A stretch of DNA of 64,000 nucleotides from Dacryopinax spathularia. Taxonomy: Eukaryota; Basidiomycota; Dacrymycetes; Dacrymycetales; Dacrymycetaceae. The position numbers and the translations under genes are program-made. Location of the stretch: contig JBBPFI010000002.1 of the NCBI GenBank assembly GCA_037974965.1, positions 1,488,001 to 1,552,000 on the forward strand, given 5' to 3'. Numbering within the stretch: the first letter of the stretch is position 1; each line of letters begins with the position of its first letter. Below, piece by piece: positions 46,706 through 58,631 of this stretch. A model generated the notes under the pieces. That model ran no database searches. It saw only the letters and a program-made list of their open reading frames with translations, and was not told the origin of the DNA.

Positions 46706-47205
46706 ATGCCGACCCGTCGCACTTCGTCTGGGATGCTTGCGAATGAGTATCTTGGAAGATGGAAGCCTGGTAAGTTGCATTCGTGACGTATCTGATGACA
46801 TCATGTACTCACCACATATTACTGACAGAGGAAGAGCCGGAAAACTCCGAACGAGTCCATCCTCGCGAGCGTATCTTCAAAGGCGCCTGGTACGCCTATG
46901 CCGAATGCCCCAAGCTCAAGGGCTACCAGGACCAGGACATCACCATCGAGGTGCTGAGGAACTGGGGAGGGAGGATGCTGTTGATCGCCAAAGATGGACC
47001 CCAAGGTATGTGGCGACTTTAGTGCTCTCGTTGGCAGTTTGGAACAGCTTTTCCAGGGTTGGTCAGCTACCACTTCACGTTCGATAAGATGCGTGTCGAT
47101 ATCGACCGCCTGGAGCAGGGATGGACGGCCGAGGGCATCTTTTGGGTAGCTTGCCCGATGGTCGAGCCTTGGATTCCCAAGGAGGGTGAAATGCCGATTG
47201 CGTAA
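46706..47205 (+). CDS. Small HSP20/alpha-crystallin-like protein
   Basis: Three exons splice in phase (46706-46769, 46829-47005, 47057-47205) to 129 residues. The order of elements resembles one HSP20-like beta-sandwich: a strand and turn like AYAECPKLKGYQDQDITIEV (compare PGL.KEDI.VEV in small heat-shock proteins), then GRMLLIAKDGP, a central LVSYHFTFDKMRVDIDRLEQ (compare F.LP..VD.DRI.A), and a last strand GIFWVACPM (compare GVLTV..PK). It lacks a long N-terminal arm and a clear I-x-I tail. The fold is inferred from pattern, and function could be a chaperone or something else. It is isolated in a gene-poor stretch. Confidence 0.5.
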
Positions 47206-50189
47206 TCTTGCGATCTCAACTGTAGCCTTGATTCCAGGGGTATCTTGTTGTCCAGAATCTAGTTTGAATGGTGTAATGGTTGCTCAATGAAGTCGTTTGT
47301 TGTCAGTCTTTGTGGTGAGAATAGACGCCAGATAGGCAGGAACATGAGGATATCGGACCCAGACATTTCGAATCAGGATTGCTGAGCCTCATCAACAGGT
47401 CATACCCAAGATCTGGAGCTCGATCTCCCAGATCAACCAGCCTTCCGGACGGTAGCCTTGTTCCACGTACTGGACAAGTAATTTGCGACGATTTCATGCC
47501 AGGCATCATCTAAGATCGTTCCACGAAGACTGTCCGCACCAGAGAAAGCGAGCATCGCCGAGCCCAACCAATCACGATTCAGTCCAGTAGGGTAGGCTCG
47601 TTCCAGGGAAGAAACTGAGACTCCACTCGTTATCCATCGTCTTCAAACTTGGATTCAAGAGGGCGCAGTCGCCTCATATATGTGTCCTCCCGTAGATGCG
47701 GGGATGTTGACAGGCGGCCTCACACCCATGTTGATAGAGGGAGCCTCTTCCATCAGCCTCCTCCATCACGAGCAGGGTTGAAGTTTCAGGTCAGTCCAGA
47801 CAGACACCAGCTAGCAGATACCAACTAGCACGAAAGAGAACCGTCAAGGCACCTGATGGTCTCTCAGGCGCAGTGGCTCAGGGGGTGCAGAGGAGAGCCA
47901 TTTGAAGACAATGGCCGAGTCCCACCGAGCAGCCGGTTGCGGGACGAGACCGCCTAGACTCTGAGAGTTGCTGACTCCAGACATGACGGACATTGCTCGG
48001 GTACTGCAGGTTTCGTTGAATATAGTTGATTCAGAGGCGGAAGGACAATGCGTACGTCGAACAGCCGTGTAGTCGAAGTCGTTCTCTCCCGTGCCATTGA
48101 CCAGCGCTCTCCCTCATTTCCGGCGACCTTAGATACATTGTCGTCTTTCCGCATTACTCAGTGTCCAAGTACGGCTGTGGAAGTCGCAGCTTCGGGTGAT
48201 CGAAAAGACGTTCGCCGTGGCAACACCGTAAATTTGGTGACCCCCAAAGTCTCAGTCGCATCTAGAGCTGCTTCGCCGACCTCCGAAGAAGAAGAGGAGT
48301 GATTGAGAGCTTAGAGGACATTGCACACAGCAGGAAGGGTTAGAGGGGTGTTCAGTGGGCTTATAACTTGAACGACAAACGGTGCCAGCGGGCGGGTCTG
48401 AGCGCAAAAGGGCGAATGTGCACCGATAAAGAGGATTTGCGGATCTGCGGCGTCGCTTCCGGAAGCCTCCGCCGCTTAGGCCGGCGGTCGTCAACCAACG
48501 CTCTTTATAAAGCCAACCATCCGTGCGGCGGCTTTCAGGATGGCCTGCGATATTATGCGTCCTGTATCGACCGATGGCCAGCTGGAAATCGTCCATAGGT
48601 GGCCGCCTGGGACAGAAACCCTGTGGGAAGGGGGGGCGACCGCCGCAAGCAGTCTAAGCAGACTCCTGTCGACCGCTTAATGACCAAAACAAGACCCTAC
48701 CAATGACACTGGTAAGATGCGCTCCTGGGTGTTTTCCTGGGCTGCGGCCATGGCAAGAACCACCTCGATGTCGTCGTATGGATCATCTTTGTGCGAGAGG
48801 TCCATCAACAATATCGCCGGAAGCCACGATGGTCCCCCGTGACGAAGATGTTGGGATGAAGGGACGTCCTTGATTTGGCCTTGTGCTGACTGACACGTTC
48901 CCCACTCTCGAGGCAGGGGCCAGAATACAGTGTTGATCACCAGACAGCAGATACGGAGGTGCCGATAACTTCAATCTTCATACCCCAAGAGGATCACCGG
49001 AGGCGTGCGGCCAGAAAACGAGCGAGCCAGCGCATGGGTCATCGACAAGCACAATTGAGGGATGTCCATATACCAGAGCCAGAGGCGAGAACCCAGCCAG
49101 CTCAGTCCAAGCAGAAGATAAACCAGTCAGCACAGCCAATCTTCCCAGGCAGCCCGCTCAGGCGCAGTTGATCCAGGCACCCAATCCGAACACGTTGTCT
49201 GCTGGCGACAACCCGGTCTGTCAAGTCGATACGATTCCGATATTATTGCCACTGTACTAGAGGACAACAACGAGCGAACATGCAAAAGATCAAGAGCAAA
49301 ACGGCCAGCAACACGGCGAGCGGCCCTCTGGCCGTCTAAATCCGCGCGCGCTGTTCGGACGGCGCGGTGAGAAGCACGAAGCGCGGGAGCTCCGGCTCCT
49401 TGGACCAGGCGGTGCTGGTGGTGATGAGGTCATGCCATGCATAAAAGTGATCAATCGTATTGAATCTTGGCCTGACTCGACCTTTTCGTGCTATGCCCTG
49501 CTGGGCGACCATGTACGAAGCTGTGCGAAGTGCCTAGATGCGAGCGATGGTTTGTTGATGAAACCCCATAAAGGAAGTTCATTCATTGGTCGCTCGCTTC
49601 TTTCTCGCTCGCTCATTGTCCCGCTCTGGGTGGCTAGGCACTCGCCGAACCTTCTACATACATACATGCTAGTAATCATCGAGCACGCCGTCCTCCTTCT
49701 CGTCCGCCAGTGCCACACGAAAGTGAGCAGGGCCATTGATGGTTCAGACTACCTACATCAGTTACGATCGATTACGGGATCGTGGTCGACGAAGCTACCT
49801 GAGTATTGTATTCCTTTGGCGTGACAACTGCCCAAGCACAGTGGGAGGAATCATTCGCCCTCCCAAACATGCTAAACACATATTCACCCGGCCCAACGAA
49901 ATGCGAGGTCGGTTCTTGGATCCTTCCGCTGATGTCTATGCCGGCCCCAGAGCAAACGAAGCCTTGTCGTCCCGTGAACTGGCAGCCCTTTAAGACACAA
50001 CAATCAAGCTTTCATTCAATCATTATACCTACCAACAAAGAAAGCAAAGAAAGAAGTATTCAGCATATTCACACGTATCTCCGGCTCCAGGCCAAATTCG
50101 AGCTATTTTCGTATTTTGCGCACCACCGCAGCCTAATCTTCTTTTCGCGTTGCCAGCCCTCATTTTCCAACCGCGTAAGAGCAGGCGAC
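47206..50189. other. 3 kb gene-poor region downstream of Tup1
   Basis: No supported gene. A minus-strand segment at about 47433-47645 reads protein-like (LNRDWLGSAMLAFSGADSL, DDAWHEIVANYLSSTWNKA) but is short and isolated; it may be a gene remnant. Other frames (48048-48302 +, 48252-48596 -, 48677-48940 -, 49432-49824 +) have no motif or splice support. The part next to 50189 is probably Tup1 3' UTR. Confidence 0.4.
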
Positions 50190-53100
50190 TCAGATCCTCG
50201 CCCCCTCCGGCAGTCCGCCAGGCCCGTAGTACGGCCCATAGCTCCAGATCCTGGCTTGGTAGTCCCCGCTCCCTGTCGCTAGCAAACCAGAGCCGGACCC
50301 CGCGGGGCCCTGGCCGCACATGTCGATCGATATGACCGAGTTCTTGTGTCCTTGGAGGACGAACTGGGTCGTCGCTGTGCGCGGGTCCCAGAATTGGACG
50401 CCACGGTCTTTGGAGCCGGAGACGATCCATTTGCCATCGGGGGACATGGCGACTGAGAGGACGTAGTCCTGCAAACACGGGCACGTTAGCCGCTTGAACC
50501 AGCAGGAGAGGAGAGGGAGAGGCCGAGGGGGAACGGGTCGCACCTTATGCCCACCAAAAGTCATGCTCTCCCTCCTATCTATCGGCCTCCCCCGCCTGGC
50601 CCGCTGAGCCTCACTATCATAGTTCTTCAAATCCGCAAGGTTCCACCACTTGAGCGTCTTGTCCAGGCTGCCACTAACGAGCGCCTTCCCGTCCGGCGAG
50701 AACGCGACCGAGTAGACGCTGTCCCTGTGCCCGCGCAGACGCTCGATCATCTGCCCCGATTGGACGTCCCAGATCCGGACAACGCAGTCCAGGCTGCCGC
50801 ACGCTACGAACCGGCCGTCGGGGGAGACGGCGACGGAGGTCACGCCGGCGTCTTGTTGCTGGGCGGGGGTGCGGCCGTCTGCGTCCGGGCTGGGGGGAGG
50901 GACTTGATCGGTGATGCTGAACACGCGGGAGGCGCAGCCACCGGGAGGTGGGGCGGATTCGTGCCCTGCTGGCAAGGGCGGCAGGCGGGCTTCGCCGAGC
51001 TCCCAGACGCAGGCCGTCTTGTCGCCTGAGCCGGAGACGATGTACCGCCCATCAGGCGAGAAGCAGAGCGAGTAGATCTCCTGCTTGTGGCCTTCGAAGA
51101 TGTAGAGCACGGTCTTGCGCACCAAGTCCCAGATCTACAGCGTAGAACCACATTAGCATACCGTCCTCCACACAATCAACCCTCTCTCATGGATCTCTCC
51201 TCGCTGAGAGAGAGACGGCAGGGCAAGGGATCATACTCACCCGAATCTGCCGATCCTCTGCACCAGTAGCCAACAACCTCGCATCCGGCGAGAAACACAC
51301 ACTGCGGATATACAAGTCCCCCTGAGGCTTGGCGGTCTCATCGATAAGCGCCATGATCTTCTCGCCCGTCTTGGTGTTGTAGATCTGGGCGGACCGGTTG
51401 CATCCTGTTGCGAGACGGGTTCCGTCCGCTGAGAAACGGACGCAGCAGACGACCCTGCGGATGGCGGGTTAGCATATGCTCTGAACCCAACACTGGCAAA
51501 TGACGTGGTCCGCGAATAACACAAGGCCGTAGAGAGCCAGAAAAGGCAAGGGAAGGGAGGGTTTCGGGGATGGGGTAAGAAGGTCGAAAGAACGGGAAGG
51601 AGACTCACGACTCATGCAACAACGTATGCACCAGCTTAACGTCCAACACCCTTGGTACAACATGCGGATTATAGATCGCAAACCAATCCCCCCCCTCAGT
51701 CCTATACTCCGGCCCAACCCGATCCATATCGACCACTTCCTGGCCCCTCTGTTCCTCTCCAGGCCGGAGGATATTCTGCTGAATCACGAGCGTGCCTGTC
51801 TGGGAAGGCCGGTCGCGGGGGAGGCCGGCAGAGTTGGGCGGGGCGGCGGAGGTGGCGGAGTTGGGCGGCGGCTGGGCGGGGTTGGCGGCTGAGGTTGAGG
51901 AGGTTGCGGGGCCGCCGCTAGAGGGGAGAGGGTGCGCGTCCCGCATCTCTACGTCTCTGTCTCTGTCCCTCTCCCGGCCGGGGATGGGCATAGGAGGCGG
52001 GATGGGGCCCATTGTACGGCCTGCGCCGGCGCCGGGGCCTTGCGTGGGTGTGGAGAGGGGGCCGGGGCCGGAGGCGGAGTCGCGGTGCGGCATTTCGGGC
52101 GCTATGGGGCCTGGGTGGCCCGCGCCAGGGCGGGAACGTTCCATTAGCTCGCGTTCGCGGTCACGGCCCATGGCACTAGACACAGCGAGTCAAGTTAGCT
52201 CACGCTTCTTCTACTCATTGACTTGTTGCAAGGGAAATATTGCGAAATTGTCGCTAGCAAGGAAGTTATGTGCCTCGCCGCTGGCAGCGTAGAAATAGTT
52301 TGTAGAGAGTGGGAAGTCTTGCGACGGCCGAGGGTGGAATAAGGAGTGAAGGACTCACCGATCCCTTTCATCATCGTACCTCCCATCCATATGCATCCCC
52401 GGGTGTGCGCCATTAGCGGGAGGGAGTGAACCGGGCGGCGGGGCGGGGCCGTAGATTGCTGTTTTGGGGAGAGGAAGGTGAGGTTAGCTTTCTGCAGCAT
52501 TTGACACAGGGAGGGAGGGAGGGAGCGAGCGAGGGAGATGTATGCGCTTGAATTGGAGGAATCCGTGAAGAGAGGGAGTGAAGCTCGTCTGGCACAGGGA
52601 ACGTGGGTATAGAAAGGAGCGGACAGGGCTGAAGAGGTGGAAATGGTAGGATGATGATCGCGAATTTGCAGGAGGTGAGAAAAGTAGAGGAAATACTAAC
52701 GTTTCACATCAACGTCCATCCCCCTCCTCTCCCTCTCCCTCTCCTCCCTCTCCCTCTCCCTCTCCCTAGCATCCCTAACCTCCCTCTCCCTCGCCTCCCG
52801 CTCCCTAACCTCCCTAACCTCCCTCTCCCTCTCCCTCACCTCCCTCTCCCTCGCGTCCCTCATCTCCCTCTCCCTGGCGTCCCTCATCTCCCTCTCCCTT
52901 GCCATATCCCGCTCCCGAGCGGCTCTCTCGCGCGCGGCGTATTCTTCCCGCTCGCGCTCTTTGAGCCGGTCGCGCTCGCGTTGCTGTTGTTCGCGCTCGA
53001 CTTGTTCGCGCTCGCGCCGGTCGCGCTCGCGTCGGTCGGCCAGTTCGCGCTCACGTTCACGTTCGCGGTCCCTGTCCCTAGCACTGCCTGGCGGTCCACC

Positions 53101-54483
53101 AGGAAGACTACCGGGAGGAGGGGGAGGCCCCGCATGTCCGGGTGGGACGTTCGGGTTAGGCCTGTAGATCTCCCCTCCTTGGCCAGGCGGATACTGCCCC
53201 CCCGGACCTCCAGGCCCAGCAGGTCCCCCTGCGCTCCCAGGCGGCCCAGCACCAGCACTCGGAGGCGGTGCCTGCTGTCCACCAGGTGCAGCCGCCGCCC
53301 CCGGTCCACCAGCACTCGGCGGCCCACCAGCCGGAGCGAGCCGTTCGAGCTGAGCCTGCAGTTGTGCGAGATGCTGACGCAACGCTACGTTGTCTGCCCG
53401 CACGGCGGAGAGCTCGGTATCGTACGTCTCGCGCAGGGAGAGCTGTTTTTGTTCGAGGACGTGGTAGAGGTGGCGCATTTCGGATAGTTCGGCTATTTGG
53501 GAACGAACTGAGGGAAAGGGGTTAGCATACATCCTCTCACGAGAAGGCAGTAAAGGATGAAACAGACACGCAGTCAAAGAGAAGAGAAGTCAACCGGCCC
53601 AGTAAGGAGCATATATGCGGTCATATAGAAGATAAACGAAACCGCAAAGAAAAGAGGAACGATTTGAATGAGAGAAAACTGGACACTCACTCCGACTCTC
53701 AAACTCCTCCCTCTCAGCCCTATACTGCGCCGCCTCAGCATTAAGCTGCTCCATCTCCTGCTTAAACTGCTCCATCAAATCCAGCGCCCTGCCCGGCTCG
53801 CGTCTAGCCGCCATAGAGCTAGCCATGGAGTTGGCCACGGCGGAGGAGGGGATCATCTCCCTCGGATCTCTTACGTCCCTGGGATCACGGGCATCGCGGA
53901 GATCGCGGGGATCGCGGACGTCGCGCGGGTCACGGACGTCCCGTGGGTCGCGGGCGTCCCGCAGATCGCGCGGGTCGCGGGGGTCGTGCATCCCCGGCGG
54001 GCCTCCGATGGGCACGGGCAGGGAATGGGCATGATGGCCCTGTCCTCCCTGTGCCGCTTGCAAAGACGAAGGACTCGCACCAGGCCCAAGAGGGAGAGGA
54101 GGAGGGATAGGCCCGCCGACGCCGACGCCTGGTGGACCTGGTGGACCGACAGGACCGGAAGAGTGGTGCGATGGCGGGGGAGGGGCGGACATATGATGTA
54201 GTTGACCTGGACCGCCTACGCCCGGTTGTTGGGAGGGGGGGAGGTGGTGGTGCGTGTGTGCGTGGGAGGGGTGCATCGTTCCTACGCTTACGCCCGGTGG
54301 GGGTTGTTGAGACGGAGGAGGACGGGGCGGATAGACGGGTGAGTGGTGGGATGAGGAGAGGGTACGATGGTGCGGCTGTTGTTGTTGTTGAGGAGGAGGA
54401 GGAGGGGGAGGTTGTTGTTGTTGTTGCTGTTGTTGAGACTGATGGTGGTGGTGGTGTGAAGAGTGATGGCGGGACGAGGCCAT
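50190..54483 (-). CDS. TUP1: Tup1 general transcriptional corepressor
   Basis: Forms the Tup1-Cyc8(Ssn6) corepressor in the nucleus. The start (54483) gives a His/Gln/Pro-rich N-terminus (runs of H, Q and P). The Tup1 N-terminal tetramerisation helix is split across exons: [20 protein letters not shown], then [20 protein letters not shown] and [28 protein letters not shown] repeat (53855-53995) and a long RE/ER repeat (about 52712-53090) form the linker. The hallmark [20 protein letters not shown] leads into seven WD repeats ([95 protein letters not shown]). Estimated near 950-1,000 residues, longer than yeast Tup1 (713) because of the linker. About ten introns. Confidence 0.93.
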
Positions 54484-56074
54484 TCACCGCTGGCACACGG
54501 GCACACGAGGCGTCGTCGGACACCGGTCGGGGATAAAGGGAGTACAGTCAAAGGGAGGGAGGGGGATACCGCCGGCTGACCGGGAGGGGGATGAGGCGAT
54601 GACCTGAACGTTAGCGTGGATGGATGGAGAGGGAGGGGAACGTGACGATGAGCTAGTTAGGTGGGATGAAAGGGAGAGGGAGGGGGACGAATGAGAAACG
54701 GGGGTTGACGTGGCTTGCACAGCGAACGGGGGCCAATCTGATACCCTCAGGGAACGAGGGGGATGAAAGAAACCGACCGACGCCAACAACAGCACGGGCA
54801 CGGGCACGACCACGCTCTCGGCCCCTGTTCGCTCCTTCGCAAAGTCTGGGACCGAACAGAACAGAACGGTTACTTCCGGCCTCGTGGCAACCCGCTTCCA
54901 TTCTTCCGCCTTCTGGGAAAAGAAGGGCACCGTGGGTGGCGTGGGGCGGTGCCTCCCTTCTTCCCTTCTCACGGAAGCGGATGAGCCCTGATCGCGATTG
55001 GATTTGGCTTCTTTGGACGTCTGTCAACATCAGGGCCGGCACGCAATCCCCGAAGCTTTGGGAGAGACGGAAGCTGTTGGGAAGAAGGGTCGGGTTCGGG
55101 GGCCGACCCCGCATGCATAATATGTTACGGGTGTGCCCGGCAGGGGAGGAGACGTCATTTGGGTGAAAAGGGGTGGCCCAATGGGAGCGCTTCCCTCAGT
55201 TTCCCGTAACTCACAGGTTGACAATGATTGTTACAACTGCTTTGTTCGCTCGAGGCGGCGATAATGTGTTGTGTTGTCATCGATGTCCAGCATCGTTAGT
55301 GCCAGATATTCTCCAGAACACACAGTAATAAAGCCGATATCAGTCCGTCAGGTTTTACACCTCCTCGTCCTACGCGATCGACAACTTGACCAGCATCATT
55401 TTCGCTCGGGAAACATCCAAGCCTTCATCAATGCGTTTCTTAGTCCGCTCATAAAGCCGGACTCACCAGACTGGGCACGTGATCGCCCCCTTCCCTGGAG
55501 AGCTATCATGTTCGAGCCCAGCCCCTGCTCAACTGAGGTGTCAAGACAACCGCAACCGCAATCCGAAGAACCCGACTTCCTCAGGACGCGGGATTCGCGC
55601 GGGACGCGCTGGCAAACATGTTCTGGAACAACGGGAGTCCTCATCAGTTATGTGCAGCAAACATGCATGGTGTTGATGAAGATGCGTTGATATTGACGAT
55701 GCTGGTCAGAGATGACTGACCAGAAAGTATATAATCGTTCGCAGCTGGTCGTCCTTAAGGTCGATGATATAATTGGTGTCACGTTATCAACATCCTGCCA
55801 GATCAGGGACCACCACCAACCGACAACAAACCCCACATCCATTTACTTACGCCACAACCGGCACGACGAACCCAACGTCCAGCAGACAAGCGGGGAAGCC
55901 GTTATCCCGGTAACCCTCCCTCATCCCGACCCAACGCTTGGCTCTCCCCTCATCCTGCAAGACAATGGACGCGTCACTCCCTCCATGGCGAGAGGTATAT
56001 AACCCCCTCTCCTCCCCTCAACTACGCCCTTCGGCCGTCTCTGCTCTATCGGCAAGTGTAAGCACTGAGCAAGG
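54484..56074. promoter_or_regulatory. Divergent upstream region of Tup1 and the TAP-like hydrolase
   Basis: About 1.6 kb between opposed start codons. TATATAA at 55996-56002, 73-79 bp before the hydrolase ATG, is its likely core promoter. The Tup1-proximal half is very purine/pyrimidine-skewed (GGGAGGGAGGGGGA-type tracts near 54550-54700). No gene seen. Confidence 0.45.
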
Positions 56075-58269
56075 ATGGAGAAATACGGCGCTACCGACTC
56101 GGGTCTGCCGGTGTCTTACGCCCCCGGGGAGGAGCAGAAGGCGCACGAGCTCAAGAGCAGGAAGAAGAAGCTCGCTAAGCGGGCTTTGCTTGCGCTCGCT
56201 GCTGGTGGGTTGTTGGGTTGGAAGTTGCTTGATACTCAGCTGCCTGCTGTACGTCCTTTTTCTCCCATACAGTACAAAGGTGACAAAGACTGATCCCTCC
56301 AAAGGTGTCGGAAGGACGTGTCCCCAGCCTAAGCCCCGGCATCGCCTGGTCCTCCTGCCCCGACCTAACGGAATACGACTGCGCCTACCTCTCCGTCCCT
56401 CTCTCCTACGCCCACCCAACCCCAAACGAAGCAGTCTCACTCGCTCTCCGGCGCTTGCCGCACACGGCCCCGAGGGAGGAGTATAGGGGCACGCTGTTTA
56501 TCAACCCTGGTGGACCCGGCGGGAGTGGCACTTTTGCGGTTGTGAACCAGGGCCCGGCGTTGAATAAGATCTTGGGGGGGAGGTATGATATTTTGAGCTG
56601 GGATCCGAGGGGGGTTAATATGGTGCGTCCCCTTCCACCCTCGCCTTCTCCTCCCATCTAGCCCTTATCTGGGGGGCGAGGTGCACCGAGTAGAGTGTTA
56701 CATGGTGCTGATGATTATGTGGCAGACTACGCCCTCGCTCGACTGCTACCCCACCGAATACGACGAATACCAATCCGAGCAACTCTCGAACCACCTGGGC
56801 CTGCCCTTCCAAGCCCGTGGCGAGGGCGGCTCCTCCGCCGAGCTCGCCCTGCTCAAGAAGACCGACACGTACTACCGTGCCGGCATCGCGAGCTGCGCGA
56901 AGAACGGTAATCCCAAGATGCTCAAGTCCGTCAGCACGGCGTACAACGTCCGCGATATGGTCCGGATCCTCGACGCTCTCGGGCCGGAGGAGTCCGAGCG
57001 TGGCTTGCAGTACTGGGGGTTCTCCTATGGTACGATTCTAGGCGCAACGTTCAGCGCCATGTTCCCCGACAAGGTCCACCGCGTCCTGCTCGACGGCGTG
57101 AGCAGCGCGAGACTATACACGACCGACATGTTCGACTGGGGTCGATCGGGGATGGACGACACGAATAAAGTTTGGAAGGGGTTTTTGGACGCTTGTGCGC
57201 GGGCGGGGCCGGGGAGGTGCGCGTTGGCGAGGGGGAACGATACGGAGGGGAGTATCAGGGAGAGGTTTGAGGGGGTTGTGGAGAAGTTGGTGGAGCAGCC
57301 GGTGCCGGCGGGGTGGGGGGGAGTGACGAGTGGGATCGTTACTGCTAGTGATGTGATCCAGGGTGTAAGCGCATGCCTCTCTGAGGAGAAGAGTTGGAGC
57401 TGATGTGGACGCGCGCTTGCAGGTATTCAAGGCACTCTACGCACCGAAGAAATGGCCTGTCCTCGCCAGCGCTCTCGCAGCGCTCGAAGCGGGCGACCCC
57501 TACCCGCTCGCAGCCTACGTCAACGAGCCCTCCCCGCAAGGCGAGCCCCTCACCGCCCGGCGCGACCCCCTCGACAACATCTTCCACCGACACATGACCA
57601 AGACCTGGTCGCCCATCACGACGGAAGCGATCATGTGTTCCGACACTGACCAGTCCGTCGCGCACGCGGGCGCACCGGACGCGGAGAGCTTTGCGGAGTA
57701 TTCGAGGGAGCTGGGCGAGCTGAGTATCACGGGGGAGACGTGGGCGCATTGGGTTGGCAAGTGTCGGCTGTGGAACTTTACGGCCGAGGAGGCGTATCGC
57801 GGGCCTTGGAGAGTCGAAGACGGGCTGAAGAAGACCAAGTGCGTCTCCCTTTCCGTCTTACTTTCCCCGTCTCCTCCTCCTGCGCGTAAGGAATGTGACC
57901 TTACTGACTGACTGCGCCCGCAGCTTCCCGGTCATCTTCCTCGGCGTCACAGCAGACCCCGTCACCCCCCTCTCAGCAGCACGCGACATGTCCCTCGGGT
58001 TCGGCAACTCCTCCGCTACCCTCCTAATCCAGAACGGCTTCGGCCACTGCTCGACCGCGCACCCATCGCTCTGCACAGCTAAGACGGTCGCTGCGTATTT
58101 CCTGGAGGGCAAGGTGCCGGAGTACGGGACGGTATGTGATAGTCCCGATGAGTACCTTTTCCCCGAGGAGGGAGCGGATGCGATGAGGGTGATGGGGACG
58201 ATGAGTGTGGAGGATAGGGAGCTGTTGGAGGCTTGGGAGAAGTTGGGCGACGGGGTGACGGCTTGGTGA
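56075..58269 (+). CDS. Alpha/beta hydrolase, TAP-type (tripeptidyl aminopeptidase-like, S33)
   Basis: Probable exo-peptidase or esterase. A short hydrophilic N-terminus precedes one hydrophobic stretch (ALLALAAGGLLGWKLL), flanked by lysines, so it is likely a type II membrane anchor or uncleaved signal. Then WSSCPDLTEYDCAYLSVPLS, the oxyanion segment LFINPGGPGGSG, RYDILSWDPRGVN, and the nucleophile GFSYGT. The TAP C-terminal domain carries the acid ADPVTP and the His in GFGHCSTAHPSLC. Six exons joined by short introns. Length is typical (near 580-600 residues). Relatives cleave short peptides or esters; the substrate here is unknown. Confidence 0.85.
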
Positions 58270-58631
58270 AGTCCCACCACCACCACTCTCTATTTCTGTT
58301 TTCCTGCGAGATGTCTGAAGTATGTATCTATCTATTGAATTATTGAGAATCAGGAAGTGGTCTGCTTTGATAATCTTCCTTCCCGCTCGGAATATGGCAG
58401 AAGAACGAGGAGCACCGCCACGAGAAGCTGAAAACACCTACATTCCGATCGTCGTGTCCTCTTCAATGCTTCCGATCGTGACAATGACGCGTTGTAAGGC
58501 GTTACGATCGTCCCATAACCTCGGGATGGACGCGTTCAACACCCAGAACGGTGCGTCCCGGAGAGGAGGACAAGCCGCAAGCCGACGATCTATACCAGAC
58601 GACGAGCTAGCTTAACTTCCCTCCTTTGACT
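58270..58631. other. Intergenic: hydrolase 3' flank and orphan-gene promoter
   Basis: A 362 bp gap. A 97-codon plus-strand frame (58322-58615) has no signature and is not called. Confidence 0.35.

Noticed and set aside
50840-51040. Possible retained intron between WD repeats 2 and 3 of Tup1
   Set aside because: The extra Pro/Ala-rich segment is in frame, and its end (VFSITDQ ... [13 protein letters not shown]) resembles the spacer I recall from other basidiomycete Tup1 proteins, so it is taken as coding.
52651-53487. 278-codon plus-strand frame of Leu/Pro repeats
   Set aside because: It is the antisense reading of the Tup1 RE/RD repeat; the PLPLP pattern reflects that low complexity.
54666-55166. 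166-codon plus-strand frame in the Tup1 upstream region
   Set aside because: Composition follows purine-rich DNA skew; no domain, no splice sites supporting a gene.
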